A stretch of 64,000 bases of DNA from NCBI RefSeq assembly GCF_001263205.1, contig NZ_CP012333.1:8165501-8229500 (forward strand). Direction: 5' to 3'. The notes beneath the pieces were generated by a model that was not told where the DNA came from, did not search any database, and was given only the letters and a program-made list of their open reading frames with translations. The position numbers and the translations under genes are program-made. Shown piece by piece: positions 28,250-37,529 of this stretch; position 1 is the first letter of the stretch; every line of letters begins with the position of its first letter. The DNA comes from Labilithrix luteola (lineage in GTDB: Bacteria > Myxococcota_A > Polyangia > Polyangiales > Polyangiaceae).

Positions 28250-29107
28250 ATGGATCTGCCGGCGCTCTATGCCTTGGCGTTCGCTGTCGTCACGACGGTC
28301 GCGCTTCTCGTGCTGTTCCGCCTCGGCCAGCGCGTGTTTTCGCCGGGAAAGACGGTGGCCAAGGACTTCGGCGAGGCCAACCCGGCGCGCCACCTCCTGC
28401 AGGTGGGACAAGTGCTCGGCGTCTTCTTCGTCGCCGCCTCGGTCGTGAAGAACTGCGTCGAGGGCGAGAGTCTTCGCGAAGACGTCTTCTCGGCGGCGAC
28501 GTTCGGCGTCCTCGGCATCGTGCTCGTCGCGCTGACGGGGGAGCTCGGGACGCGCCTCCTCCTCCGCTCGAGGCTCCCCGCCGAGATCGCACGCGGAAAC
28601 GTGGCGGCCGGCGTCGCGGGAGGCTCGCACTACGTAGCGACGGGCATCGTGGCGGCGCACGCCATCGCCGGCACGAAGCTCCGTGACGTGGGCCTGTCGC
28701 TCCTCTTCTTCTTCATCGCCATCGCCACGCTCTGGCTCTTCGTCTCTCTCTTCCGTGCGCTCACCACCTACGACGACGCGGAGCAGATCCAAGGCGAGAA
28801 TCTCGCGGCCGCGCTCAGCTACGCGGGGCTCTCGATCGCCGTGGCGATCATCGTGGGCTGCGCGCTCGACGGTGACTTCGTGACGTGGGACGTCTCGCTG
28901 AAGGGCTACGCCTCGATCCTCGCGCTCTCGCTGGCGCTCTATCCGGTGCGGCAGCTCTTCGTGCAGTCGCTCCTTCTGGGGGCTCCTCTCACGTTTCGTG
29001 GGGGACGTCTCGACACGGGCATCGGCACCGACCGCAACGAGGGCCTCGGCGCGCTCGAAGCGGCCACCTACATCGCGACGGCGCTCTCCGTCGCCAGGCT
29101 CGTCTGA
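28250..29107 (+). CDS. DUF350 integral membrane protein
   Basis: 285 residues with about eight transmembrane helices, such as ALYALAFAVVTTVALLVLF, VGQVLGVFFVAASVV and LSLLFFFIAIATLWLFVSLF. The two-fold DUF350 signature is visible: AAGVAGGSHYVATGIVAAHA and ENLAAALSYAGLSIAVAIIV. The next gene begins 3 bp after its stop. DUF350 proteins next to glutathionylspermidine-synthase-like proteins are a known pairing, as in E. coli YjfL and YjfC. Transport or membrane-stress roles have been suggested, but the function is not established. Confidence 0.86.
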   Translation: MDLPALYALAFAVVTTVALLVLFRLGQRVFSPGKTVAKDFGEANPARHLLQVGQVLGVFFVAASVVKNCVEGESLREDVFSAATFGVLGIVLVALTGELGTRLLLRSRLPAEIARGNVAAGVAGGSHYVATGIVAAHAIAGTKLRDVGLSLLFFFIAIATLWLFVSLFRALTTYDDAEQIQGENLAAALSYAGLSIAVAIIVGCALDGDFVTWDVSLKGYASILALSLALYPVRQLFVQSLLLGAPLTFRGGRLDTGIGTDRNEGLGALEAATYIATALSVARLV

Positions 29108-29110
29108 ACC

Positions 29111-30349
29111 GTGTCGTACGACGACTTCGCGCGACGAATCACGGCGAGCGGCATCGTCACCGATCCGTGGCTGAACGGCGAACCACGCTTTCGCGAGGAG
29201 CCGGTTCTGCTCTCGGCCGAAGGCGCGCGCGCCATGTACCGCACGGCCGAATCGGTGGCGGAGGTCTACAACGAGCTTTGTCTGCTCGTCTCCGACGCAC
29301 CGGACTTGCTCGACTCGTTCTTCGGGCTGACCGGCTACCAGAAGGCGATGTGGCTCGCGTCGCAGCCGCTCTGGCACGGCATCGCGCGCGCCGACGTGTT
29401 CGTCACGAACGACGGCCTGCAGATCGCCGAGCTGAATTGCGACACGCCCACGGGCGAAGCCGAGGCGATCGTGCTCGGCGAACTCCTCGCCCAGATTCGA
29501 CCGGGCGCGGTGAATCCGAATCGCGATCTCGGCGCGCGCTTCGTCGCGGTGGCCGAATCCCTCGATGCCGCCACGCGCTCGCGCAAGGCCAGCCCGCGCC
29601 GCGCCGGCATCGTCTATCCGACCGAGCTGCCCGAAGATCTGTCGCTCGTTCGCCTCTACAAGAAGCTGTTCGAAGGGGCCGGTTGGGAGATCGTCCTCGG
29701 CTCGCCGTACAACCTCACCTACGAGCCCGAGCACGGCCTCCTTCTCTTCGACGAGCCCATCTCCCTCGTCTTGCGCCACTACAAGACGGACTGGTGGGGC
29801 GAACGCACGAGCGCGTGGGACGACGAAGACCTCGCCGATGCCGATCCGCTCGAAGAAGCGCTCTCGGCGATCATGTCGGCACAGCTCGACGGCGCCTGCA
29901 CGGTGGTGAACCCCTTCGGCGCCGTGGTCCCCCAGAACAAGCGCGCGATGGCCTTCATGTGGGAGCAGATCCACCGCTTCTCCCGCAAGTCGCAAGACGT
30001 CATTCGCGCGCACGTCCCCGTCACCCGCCGCCTCGAGGCCTTCCACAAAGAGCAGCTCGCCGCCCAGAAAGACGACTGGGTCCTCAAGAGTGACTACGGC
30101 GCCGAGGGCGATGAAGTCATCGTGGGCCGCGCCGTCACCGACGAGATCTGGCGAGCCTCGCTCGCACACGCACGCCAGGGCCGCTGGATCGTGCAGCGCT
30201 ATTTCCAAGCGCACGAGTCGTCCGGAGGCGAGAGCATCAACCACGGCGTCTACGTCCTGGCCGGCGAAGCCGCAGGCCTCTACGCGCGCATCCAGGCCGG
30301 CCCCACGGACGACCGAGCTTGCAGTGCGCCGGTCGGGATTCTCTCGTGA
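29111..30349 (+). CDS. Glutathionylspermidine synthase family (ATP-grasp) protein
   Basis: A 412-residue ATP-grasp ligase-like protein of the GSP_synth family. Visible signs are VFVTNDGLQIAELNCDTPTG (substrate/ATP region), VVNPFGAVVPQNKRAMAFMW, WVLKSDYGAEGDEVIVG (ATP-binding lysine and acidic residue) and WIVQRYFQ. It lacks the amidase domain of E. coli Gss, like the YjfC/YgiC group. The start is GTG at 29111. Coupling with the DUF350 gene suggests the two act together, probably ligating a peptide or amine. The actual substrates are unknown. Confidence 0.87.
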   Translation: MSYDDFARRITASGIVTDPWLNGEPRFREEPVLLSAEGARAMYRTAESVAEVYNELCLLVSDAPDLLDSFFGLTGYQKAMWLASQPLWHGIARADVFVTNDGLQIAELNCDTPTGEAEAIVLGELLAQIRPGAVNPNRDLGARFVAVAESLDAATRSRKASPRRAGIVYPTELPEDLSLVRLYKKLFEGAGWEIVLGSPYNLTYEPEHGLLLFDEPISLVLRHYKTDWWGERTSAWDDEDLADADPLEEALSAIMSAQLDGACTVVNPFGAVVPQNKRAMAFMWEQIHRFSRKSQDVIRAHVPVTRRLEAFHKEQLAAQKDDWVLKSDYGAEGDEVIVGRAVTDEIWRASLAHARQGRWIVQRYFQAHESSGGESINHGVYVLAGEAAGLYARIQAGPTDDRACSAPVGILS

Positions 30350-30434
30350 ATGTCGCGCGAGCCTGGCGCAACGTTAGCTCGGTAGCCACCACGACGGCGT
30401 GCTAGCAAGCATGGCGCCAGAGGGCCGGGAGAAC

Positions 30435-31613
30435 ATGTCGAATCAGGTTCGAGCCACGGAGCGATACGACGAACTCGACGCACTTCGCGGCATTGCGGCC
30501 CTCAGTGTTGGATTGAGCCACCATCTCTCCGTCTTCCAGGGCATGCCCGCGGGTAGTCCCTATCAGGCGGAAGCCAAGCTCGCGTTGCTCCTCAAGTACG
30601 CTCCAACGTACGCGTTCGCCGCTGGTCACGAGTCGGTCGTGTTGTTCTTCGTGCTCAGTGGCTTCGTGCTGTCGCTTCCGGCGTTTCGAGGGCAGCGCAC
30701 GAGCTATCCGATCTTCGTCGTTCGTCGGTTCGCGCGTCTCTACATCCCGTATCTCGCGGCCGTCATTCTGGCGTTCGTCGGTTGCGCCTTCGCGTCGTCC
30801 CACGCGCCCCCGGCGATGGTCGGCGCCTGGGTTTCGTCGCATTGGCACGCGCCGCCCACGCTCGCGAGCCTCTTCGACCACGTCTTGATGCTTCACCACT
30901 TCGACACCAGCACGCTCAGCCCGGTGTTCTGGTCTCTCATTGTCGAGATGAGAGTGTCGCTGCTCTTTCCGCTCATCCTGCTCGCGGTGACACGGCTTCG
31001 CCCCGCGCTGTCACTCGGACTTGCCGCGAGCCTCACTGCGATTCGCATCGTCGTCGGTTGGCGAACGCACGACGATGCGATTCTCGACTACCTGACGTCA
31101 CTGCACTTTGCCGGCATGTTCATCGTCGGAGCGAACGCGGCGCGGTCGTTCGCTTCGCTGCGCGCCATGTTTCGAGGCGCCAGCCCGTGGGTGCGTACGT
31201 CGATCCTCGCCGTCGCGTGGCTCCTTTACAACTACGGACGTGCAGTGGGCCATATCGTGCCCTTCTCCGACGAGTGGCTCGTTGCGCCGGCGGCGGTCGT
31301 GTTCTTCGTTGCGGCTTTCGAGAGCCCCGTCGGGCAGCGATTGTGCTCGTCGCGGTTCGCGGCGTTCCTCGGCAAGGTCTCGTTCAGCTACTACCTCGTG
31401 CACACGACGATCCTGTATGCCTCGTTGCGATTCCTTGCGGGCCGTCTGCCCGTCGACGTCATCGTCCTGCTCAGCCTGGTGGCCGGCTTGGTCTTCGCTT
31501 ACGGCTTTTACTTGGCGGTCGAAGTTCCGGCGCTGAAGTTGTCGAAACGCCTCAAGCGCACGTCGAAGGCCCACGCCCTCACGGAACGAATCAGCGCGGT
31601 GCCTCCGGCTTGA
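30435..31613 (+). CDS. Acyltransferase family 3 (OafA-like) membrane protein
   Basis: 392 residues from ATG 30435, preceded by a GGGAGA-type ribosome binding site. An acyltransferase-3 N-terminus is clear: ELDALRGIAALSVGLSHHLS holds the conserved R and the HH pair. It is followed by about ten transmembrane helices (VVLFFVLSGFVLSLPAF, FVVRRFARLYIPYLAAVI) and a terminal FLGKVSFSYYLVHTTILYAS. Such enzymes O-acylate cell-surface sugars. It lies at the edge of the glycan locus, so modification of that glycan is the likely job. Confidence 0.88.
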   Translation: MSNQVRATERYDELDALRGIAALSVGLSHHLSVFQGMPAGSPYQAEAKLALLLKYAPTYAFAAGHESVVLFFVLSGFVLSLPAFRGQRTSYPIFVVRRFARLYIPYLAAVILAFVGCAFASSHAPPAMVGAWVSSHWHAPPTLASLFDHVLMLHHFDTSTLSPVFWSLIVEMRVSLLFPLILLAVTRLRPALSLGLAASLTAIRIVVGWRTHDDAILDYLTSLHFAGMFIVGANAARSFASLRAMFRGASPWVRTSILAVAWLLYNYGRAVGHIVPFSDEWLVAPAAVVFFVAAFESPVGQRLCSSRFAAFLGKVSFSYYLVHTTILYASLRFLAGRLPVDVIVLLSLVAGLVFAYGFYLAVEVPALKLSKRLKRTSKAHALTERISAVPPA

Positions 31614-31623
31614 GCGTCTACGC

Positions 31624-33540
31624 TCAACGGCGGCTTCGCGTCTCGCGCCGGACGTCGGCGAGGAAGCGTGGATCGAAGACTCCGTCGACGCGAATGGAAT
31701 ACCGGAAGAACGGGTCGGCGAGCACGCCGTGCCAATCCATGTCGTTGAACCAGTAGATGGGCGCATCCACCACGACTTGATTCGCGCCATCGGGCGACGT
31801 CACGTAGAAGCGCTTGTGTCGGCCTGCCGAGCGCGGAGCGAGCCGGCTCGGCTCGAAGCTGATCGACTGCGCGAGCGCGAGCGCCTTGCCGGGCTCGCTG
31901 TCACGGTGGGCGGGGGCGTGGTCGTTCGCCTCGATGCCGAAGATGACGACGCGTCCGATCTCGGTGAAGGGGAGCGACTCGAGAAAGGCCACGGTCTTCG
32001 GAAACACGCGGCGTGCTTCCTCGCTGAAGTCCTTGCCCTCGCCGGAGTGCTTGTCCTCCCAGCGATCGTTCTCGAGCAGGTGGTAGCAGACTTTCCAGGG
32101 GAAATAGACGCCGTGGCGCATCTTGAGGAACAGCATCTGAGCGCGCGTGAGCGGATGGTCGGTCTCGTCGCCGAGGGCGATGCTCTCCGGGCGATCCAGA
32201 TCGAACGCGCTCGGATCGCCGTCGCCGAGCGCGATGAGCTCCGCGAGCTCGTCACGCGGCAGTGCGCGTATCACGTGCATGTAGTCGCGGTAGGGATCGG
32301 ACGTGACCCAAGGCGCGGTGACGCCCATCCACTTGAGGCTCCCGCCGGTGTACGACGTCTCGACGAGCGACAGTCCTCGCGTGATCTCGTCATGCATCGC
32401 GGCGAAGCCGGAGGTGTCGACGAGGCTCGAGAGATCGGCGTACGGGCGCCCGAAAATTCCGCAGTGGCGTGAGCCCGCGCTCTTCGGCGAAGGAAGCGGC
32501 GTCGACGGGGCACGCCGTGCTTCGACCATGGCTCGGAACGCGAGCACGCCTTCTTCGACCTCGGTGAGCGTGGTCGCTGGCGCACCAGGCGAGGAAAGCC
32601 CGACCTGCTGCTGTTCGCACGCGCGCTTGTCCTCATCGTAGATGCGCGACCAGAAGTCGAGAACGTCCGCGAGCGACTCCTCCGGCGCCTCGGCGTGGAC
32701 GTACGTGCTGGCGACGACGCGCGTGGTCTCTCCGTCGATCGGGAAAAGCGTGAAGGTCAGCAGGTATTCGGGCTGCAGGCTCGTGAGCAGGTTCGGAAAC
32801 CGCATGGCGTCGTGCACGACGCGCAGGTCCTCGGGCGGCACGAGCAGTGGCCTTCCCTGGAAACGCGCCGACATCGACACGGTCTCGGCCCCTTCGCGGA
32901 TCGGCATGATCCCACCGAGCCAAGGCCCGCCGCTCTCGGGCATCCACGTCTCCGCCTGCGCCGAAGGCGTGAGCACTTCGAGTGCCGGATGCACGGACTC
33001 GAAGTGGAGCGACTCCTGGAAGTTGTCGACGACGAGCTTCCAGTTCGCCTTCACGTCGAACGCCATCCGCCGAGCGCGCTTCAGATTCGAGAGCTCTGCG
33101 CGCTCGAGCCAAGGCGGCGTCTCTCCGAGCGCCTCTTCGAGCGACGCCGCCTGCGGGTCGAGATTCACGAACACGAAGCCGTGGGCGACCTCGACGCGGG
33201 CAGGGGAGAGTGGCGGCGTCGTCTTCGCGAGCGGTGATCCCCCCGACGCACACGGCGCGCCGTCATTGCCGAAGACCATGCCGTGGTACGGACACCGAAA
33301 CTGCCGCGCTTCTCCCTCCTCCGGCGCGTTCGGAAAGAAGAGCCCCGCCCCGCGATGCGTGCAGATGGCGTGGAACGCGCGCAGCTCCCCGTCGTCGCCC
33401 CGCGTGATCAGGATGCTGGCGGGCGTCAGCGGAATGCGGAGGTAGGCATCGGCACCTGAAAGGTCCTCGATGCGCCCCACGCAGACCCAATCATGGCCGA
33501 AAATCGCGCGGTGTTCGGTAAGGAAAGCCTTCGAAAGCAT
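31624..33540 (-). CDS. Rieske non-heme iron oxygenase fused to a putative 2OG-Fe(II) oxygenase domain
   Basis: 638 residues from ATG 33540, where the family N-terminus (MLSKAFLTEHRAIFGHDWVC) begins. The longer open frame upstream is compositional. The Rieske centre is C60, H62, C83, H86 (CTH and CPYH). The mononuclear iron site is H179/H184 in DNFQESLHFESVH, with acidic residues around YDEDKRACEQ (about 301-310). The oxygenase part ends near residue 345. A further 290 residues contain HAPAHRDSEPG (H545-x-D547), then WFNDMDWHGV (H604) and FFRYSIRVDG (R613). That order fits the HxD..H..R facial triad of 2-oxoglutarate oxygenases. The first domain is secure; the second is a motif-based inference. 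Confidence 0.8.
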   Translation of the reverse strand: MLSKAFLTEHRAIFGHDWVCVGRIEDLSGADAYLRIPLTPASILITRGDDGELRAFHAICTHRGAGLFFPNAPEEGEARQFRCPYHGMVFGNDGAPCASGGSPLAKTTPPLSPARVEVAHGFVFVNLDPQAASLEEALGETPPWLERAELSNLKRARRMAFDVKANWKLVVDNFQESLHFESVHPALEVLTPSAQAETWMPESGGPWLGGIMPIREGAETVSMSARFQGRPLLVPPEDLRVVHDAMRFPNLLTSLQPEYLLTFTLFPIDGETTRVVASTYVHAEAPEESLADVLDFWSRIYDEDKRACEQQQVGLSSPGAPATTLTEVEEGVLAFRAMVEARRAPSTPLPSPKSAGSRHCGIFGRPYADLSSLVDTSGFAAMHDEITRGLSLVETSYTGGSLKWMGVTAPWVTSDPYRDYMHVIRALPRDELAELIALGDGDPSAFDLDRPESIALGDETDHPLTRAQMLFLKMRHGVYFPWKVCYHLLENDRWEDKHSGEGKDFSEEARRVFPKTVAFLESLPFTEIGRVVIFGIEANDHAPAHRDSEPGKALALAQSISFEPSRLAPRSAGRHKRFYVTSPDGANQVVVDAPIYWFNDMDWHGVLADPFFRYSIRVDGVFDPRFLADVRRETRSRR

Positions 33541-33594
33541 GACTAGCCGTGCTCCCACCACGTGACCGCGCGCGACATCCACGGAGACGGTATC

Positions 33595-36144
33595 ATGCCG
33601 GCTGTCATGCCGTCCGTTGACGAGACTCGCGCGATCACCGTGGGCAAATGGTTGCTCGCGTTCGTCGTTCCGGCCTCTGCACTCGCCGTCGGCTCGCTCC
33701 TGTCCTCGGTGCTCGCGGCCATGACGGTGGTGGCGGCCATCTCGTGCGGCCTCTTGTGGACGACGCCGCCACATCGGACCTCGCGTGCCAGCCGCTGGAT
33801 TGTCGTCGCTCTTTGCATCTTCATCGGCGCGACGCTCTTGCAGTGCATCCCGCTGCCAGCCACCGTCGTGCGTGTTGTCGCACCCGCGAATGCTGACATC
33901 TGGGATCGCGCCCTTTCGCCATTCCGCGAGCCAGGACCAGCATGGCACTCAATCTCCGTCGCGCCGCCGGCGACACGAATCGAGCTTCTCCGAGGTCTCT
34001 TCTACGCCTGCATGTTCCTTGGTGCGTTGCGTATCGTCGGTCTCGAAGGTGGCAGTACCTTTCTCGTCCGGCTCCTGGTTGCCTCCACGATTGCGGTTGC
34101 GCTGAGCGCTTTGGCGCACCCCGCGGTGAATGCGACGAAGGTTTTCGGCATCTACAGTCCACGCGACATCTACGCCTATGCGCCAGGGCACTATGGTCCG
34201 CTCCTCAACACGAATCACCTTTGCGCGTACCTGAACATCGGGGCATGCCTCGCGCTCGGCGCAGCGCTTTCCCCACGACCCTCCAGTCCTCGTGCGCTTG
34301 CCATCGGCGCAGCGGTTCTGTTGACCGCAACGAGCGTATGGGCAGGCTCGCGCGGCGGAACAGCTTCCCTCCTGCTGGGCATCGCCTTGACGGGCTGCCT
34401 TGCGGCGTACACGCGTCGTCGTTTCTCGAGTTCCTCGGTCGAAGCCATCATGAGCGTCGTTGTCGTCGTCTCGGCGGCGGGGCTCGTCGCGTTCGGATTG
34501 TCCGACTTCGCACGCGAAGACCTCGCGAGTCGCGACTTCTCGAAGTTGGAGATGGCACGGAACGCCCTCCGGCTCGTCGGTCTTGCGCCAACCGTAGGGT
34601 TCGGTCGAGGCTCCTTCGAGACCGTGTTTCCCGTGGTCACCGAAGGCCACGCATATGTTACCTTTACCCACCCCGAGAATGTTGTGGTGCAGTGGTGCAC
34701 CGAATGGGGAGTGCCGACGGCCATTGCAGGTAGCGCGGCTTTGTACGCCGCTCTTCGTCCAAGGAACCTGCTCCATGCCGCTCGTCCAGAGGTCGGGGCC
34801 TGGGCGGCGCTCGTCGCCGTGACGCTTCACGACTTGGTCGACTATCACCTCGAGGTACCAGGGATCGTCGCCGCGCTCTGCGTCTGCATGGCTCTCGTCG
34901 TCGGAAGCTCGAGCTCCACGAAGGGCCGGTCGTCTCCGGTCGTCTTCGGAGGAGCTCTGCGCCCCATTGCGATGGCGGCGGCCGCTTTTGCGTCGTGTCT
35001 CGCCGTCGTCAACATGGTGAACATTCCGCGGGTGGTCGCGGATGACCGCATCGCTTTCAGCACCACCGTTCTCGACCAGTCGCTGGCGTCGGACGTCTAC
35101 CGTTCCAATCTCCGAAGCGCGATGCTCCGCTTCCCCGCGGAGCCGTTCCTTCCGTTGATGGGGGCCGTTCGCGCCCAGGTGACGGGATCAGAAAGCGTCG
35201 TCCCTTGGATCGGACGCGCGCTCGAGCGAAGTCCCCACCTTGGCCGCGCACACTTGGTGTTGGCGCGGAGTCTTTCTGCGCGTCAGCGTGCGCAGGCAAG
35301 GCTCGAGTATCGACTGGCCGTGTCGTCGGAACCCGGTCTGAAGGACGCAGTGTTGGCCGAGGCTCTTCCGCTCGTGAGTAACTTCGATGACGCACTCGAG
35401 CTCGTTCCAGAGGGGAGCGAGGGAAGTGACTTCTTGGAGGCGCTCGTTGGCCGGATCGCCGCGCGGCTGCCGTCGACTGTCGAACGTCTCGACCGTGAGC
35501 TCGAGCTCCGAGATCCCTCCGCTCGGGGACCGCTCGTTCGTCGGCTCCGAGCTGCGCTCAGCGATGCCGTCAACGAGCACCCTTGGTCGGATGCTTCATT
35601 GTTTCACACGGCGTACGAAGACGCGCAGCGTCTCGCGGCGAAGGAGTCGAATCGCTGCGAGTCGCAGGTGCTCGTCGCGAGTCTCCGCATCGCGGCCGGC
35701 GAGGTGACGCCAGCGCTTGATGATCTCGAGCGCGCCAGCGACGGCGTCACGGAACGCACGGCGTGTTTGCGTACGCTCGTGCAGCTGTCAATCGATAACC
35801 ACCAGAGGCGTCGCGCGGAGTCAGGGGTTGAACGTTTGCAAAGGGCAGGATGTGGAGGCCCTGCCGACTGTCGTGAGCTCTATGGCTGGTGTGCCGTTCA
35901 AGAGGAGCGACTCGGCAACAACGCCAAGGCGCTCTCGATGTATCAGCGCGCCTCCGAGGTCGCGCCCGATGATGATGCGCTACTCGAGAGGATCGGCGCG
36001 CTCGCCAGCAAGAGCGGGATGTCGACGGCGGCCATCGACGCCTACGCGAAGCTCGCGAAGCGACACCCGTCGGATCCCCACTGGCAGTCGCTGATGAACG
36101 AGGTCTCCGTACGCCTCAACGCCCGGCTCGCGGAGCCCAGATGA
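33595..36144 (+). CDS. O-antigen ligase/polymerase-like membrane protein with TPR tail
   Basis: 849 residues. ATG 33595 has a GGAG about 10 nt upstream; ATG 33607 is possible. The N-terminal half has about ten transmembrane helices. The Wzy_C type signature is PTVGFGRGSFETVFP followed by TFTHPENVVVQWCTEWG near residues 335-370, the periplasmic loop that holds the active site in WaaL/Wzy/PilO-type enzymes. From about residue 480 the protein is soluble and helical with TPR-like repeats (LGRAHLVLARSLSARQRAQA, NNAKALSMYQRASEVAPDDD). Ligases with TPR tails often act in protein O-glycosylation, but polymer or lipid transfer is equally possible. It opens the flippase-side operon. Confidence 0.78.
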   Translation: MPAVMPSVDETRAITVGKWLLAFVVPASALAVGSLLSSVLAAMTVVAAISCGLLWTTPPHRTSRASRWIVVALCIFIGATLLQCIPLPATVVRVVAPANADIWDRALSPFREPGPAWHSISVAPPATRIELLRGLFYACMFLGALRIVGLEGGSTFLVRLLVASTIAVALSALAHPAVNATKVFGIYSPRDIYAYAPGHYGPLLNTNHLCAYLNIGACLALGAALSPRPSSPRALAIGAAVLLTATSVWAGSRGGTASLLLGIALTGCLAAYTRRRFSSSSVEAIMSVVVVVSAAGLVAFGLSDFAREDLASRDFSKLEMARNALRLVGLAPTVGFGRGSFETVFPVVTEGHAYVTFTHPENVVVQWCTEWGVPTAIAGSAALYAALRPRNLLHAARPEVGAWAALVAVTLHDLVDYHLEVPGIVAALCVCMALVVGSSSSTKGRSSPVVFGGALRPIAMAAAAFASCLAVVNMVNIPRVVADDRIAFSTTVLDQSLASDVYRSNLRSAMLRFPAEPFLPLMGAVRAQVTGSESVVPWIGRALERSPHLGRAHLVLARSLSARQRAQARLEYRLAVSSEPGLKDAVLAEALPLVSNFDDALELVPEGSEGSDFLEALVGRIAARLPSTVERLDRELELRDPSARGPLVRRLRAALSDAVNEHPWSDASLFHTAYEDAQRLAAKESNRCESQVLVASLRIAAGEVTPALDDLERASDGVTERTACLRTLVQLSIDNHQRRRAESGVERLQRAGCGGPADCRELYGWCAVQEERLGNNAKALSMYQRASEVAPDDDALLERIGALASKSGMSTAAIDAYAKLAKRHPSDPHWQSLMNEVSVRLNARLAEPR

Positions 36145-36185
36145 GGATGTTATAGAACGCGGCCTCTAGCGAACGACGGGTTCTC

Positions 36186-37529
36186 GTGTCTGACGTCCTC
36201 TCGTGCATTGTCATCGTCATCCTAGGCGTCACCGTCGCGACGGTAGGCACGATGCGTGCGTCGCGGATGGAGCGCACGTACGTGCCGATGTCGCTGCTCA
36301 TGCACTTCGTGTTGGCCATCGCCAACTACGAGATCATGGAGAGAGTCTTCGTGATCAGCGACGTGCACGGATACCTCGAAGGGGGGGAGGTGCTTGCTTC
36401 GCTGATCGAAGTGCATCCGCTCCATTGGACCTTCGAGATCGCAAAGGCGGCGTGCTTTCTGCCGTCGGAGCTGCCCCAAGGCACTGGCCCGACCGGCAAC
36501 ATGGTGAGTGCGGCGGCGATCGGGCTCGTTCTAACCCGGTCAGTTTGGGGGATCTTTCTCCTCTTCGCGGGAATGAGTTTCCTTGGGAAGTGGGCCCTTT
36601 TTCGTGCCGTTCGTGACGAGTTGAAGACTCTCGACGAGCGCGCGATCGCTTTCGTCACGATGCTGGTCCCTTCCTACGTCTTCTGGACGTCGGGGCTCGT
36701 GAAAGAGGCGTTCGCGATGGCCGGCCTCGGAGTTCTCGTGCGCGGAGCTCAGCTGCTGCTGCGAGCGTTCAATCTCACTGCGCTTGTTTTCGTTGTATGT
36801 GGGCTCCTCGTCGTTGCCGACTTCAAGCCCTACTTTCTGCTCAGTTTCGTCGTCGGTGTCGGATTCTGGATTCTCTTCGCGAAGATCGAACGCGCGCCGA
36901 AGTTTGCGCCGGTCATTCTCGTCATCGGCCTCGTCGTTGGGGTTGGGGGGCTCGTGCTGCTCGGGAAGCAGTTCGAGGACTATTCGATCGACAATCTCGG
37001 ACAGTCGATCGCGCGACAACAGGCGTGGGTTCGCGAGACGCAGGGCGGCTCTGACTACGCAATTGGCGACGCGACGCAGCGTTCGCTGGCCGGGCAGGCA
37101 GTCTACGCGCCCATCGCCTTGGTTACGACGTTCGCGCGTCCGTTTCCAACGGAGGCGCGCGGTTTGACGTCCGCCATTTCGTCGATCGAGATGCTCTTGA
37201 TGACGATCCTTCTCCTCCGCGCGCTCGCCCGAACCGGGTTGCGTCGGGCCGGTCGCGAGGTCCTCTCCAACGGCATGCTGATCTTCGCAGCTGCCTTCCT
37301 GCTCATTGGCGGCACCGGCGTTGGTCTGGCGACGACGAACCTCGGCACGCTCTCTCGCTATCGGACGCCATTGCTGCCGTTCTATGCGCTGCTCATCGTA
37401 GTCTTCCAGCAGGCGGCCGCGAGACGAGTTTCGCCTCCTCGACCGCGCATGCCGTTGCGTTTGCACCGACGACTTGCGCGCTCGTCGACACTCGAGAACC
37501 AAGCGAGCAAAGGTTCGGTGACGCGATGA
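36186..37529 (+). CDS. Multi-spanning membrane protein, polysaccharide polymerase-like
   Basis: 447 residues with a GTG start, about ten hydrophobic segments and a basic C-terminal tail. Segments include VLSCIVIVILGVTVATVGTM, LTALVFVVCGLLVVADF and GMLIFAAAFLLIGGTGVGLA. A periplasmic-type loop (DYSIDNLGQSIARQQAWVRE) and the run GTLSRYRTPLLPFYALLIV near the end resemble Wzy-type polymerases. Those are poorly conserved, so the call rests on topology and context. It sits between the ligase-like gene and the flippase and overlaps the latter by 4 nt. Confidence 0.58.
   Translation: MSDVLSCIVIVILGVTVATVGTMRASRMERTYVPMSLLMHFVLAIANYEIMERVFVISDVHGYLEGGEVLASLIEVHPLHWTFEIAKAACFLPSELPQGTGPTGNMVSAAAIGLVLTRSVWGIFLLFAGMSFLGKWALFRAVRDELKTLDERAIAFVTMLVPSYVFWTSGLVKEAFAMAGLGVLVRGAQLLLRAFNLTALVFVVCGLLVVADFKPYFLLSFVVGVGFWILFAKIERAPKFAPVILVIGLVVGVGGLVLLGKQFEDYSIDNLGQSIARQQAWVRETQGGSDYAIGDATQRSLAGQAVYAPIALVTTFARPFPTEARGLTSAISSIEMLLMTILLLRALARTGLRRAGREVLSNGMLIFAAAFLLIGGTGVGLATTNLGTLSRYRTPLLPFYALLIVVFQQAAARRVSPPRPRMPLRLHRRLARSSTLENQASKGSVTR

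Noticed and set aside
28169..30244. A 691-codon minus-strand frame across the DUF350 and GSP-synthase genes
   Set aside because: It spans two recognised plus-strand genes and has no motifs of its own.
33541..33948. N-terminal extension of the Rieske protein up to 33948
   Set aside because: The added 136 residues are Arg/His/Asp-rich, overlap the divergent ligase gene, and precede the family N-terminus. The ATG at 33540 was used.
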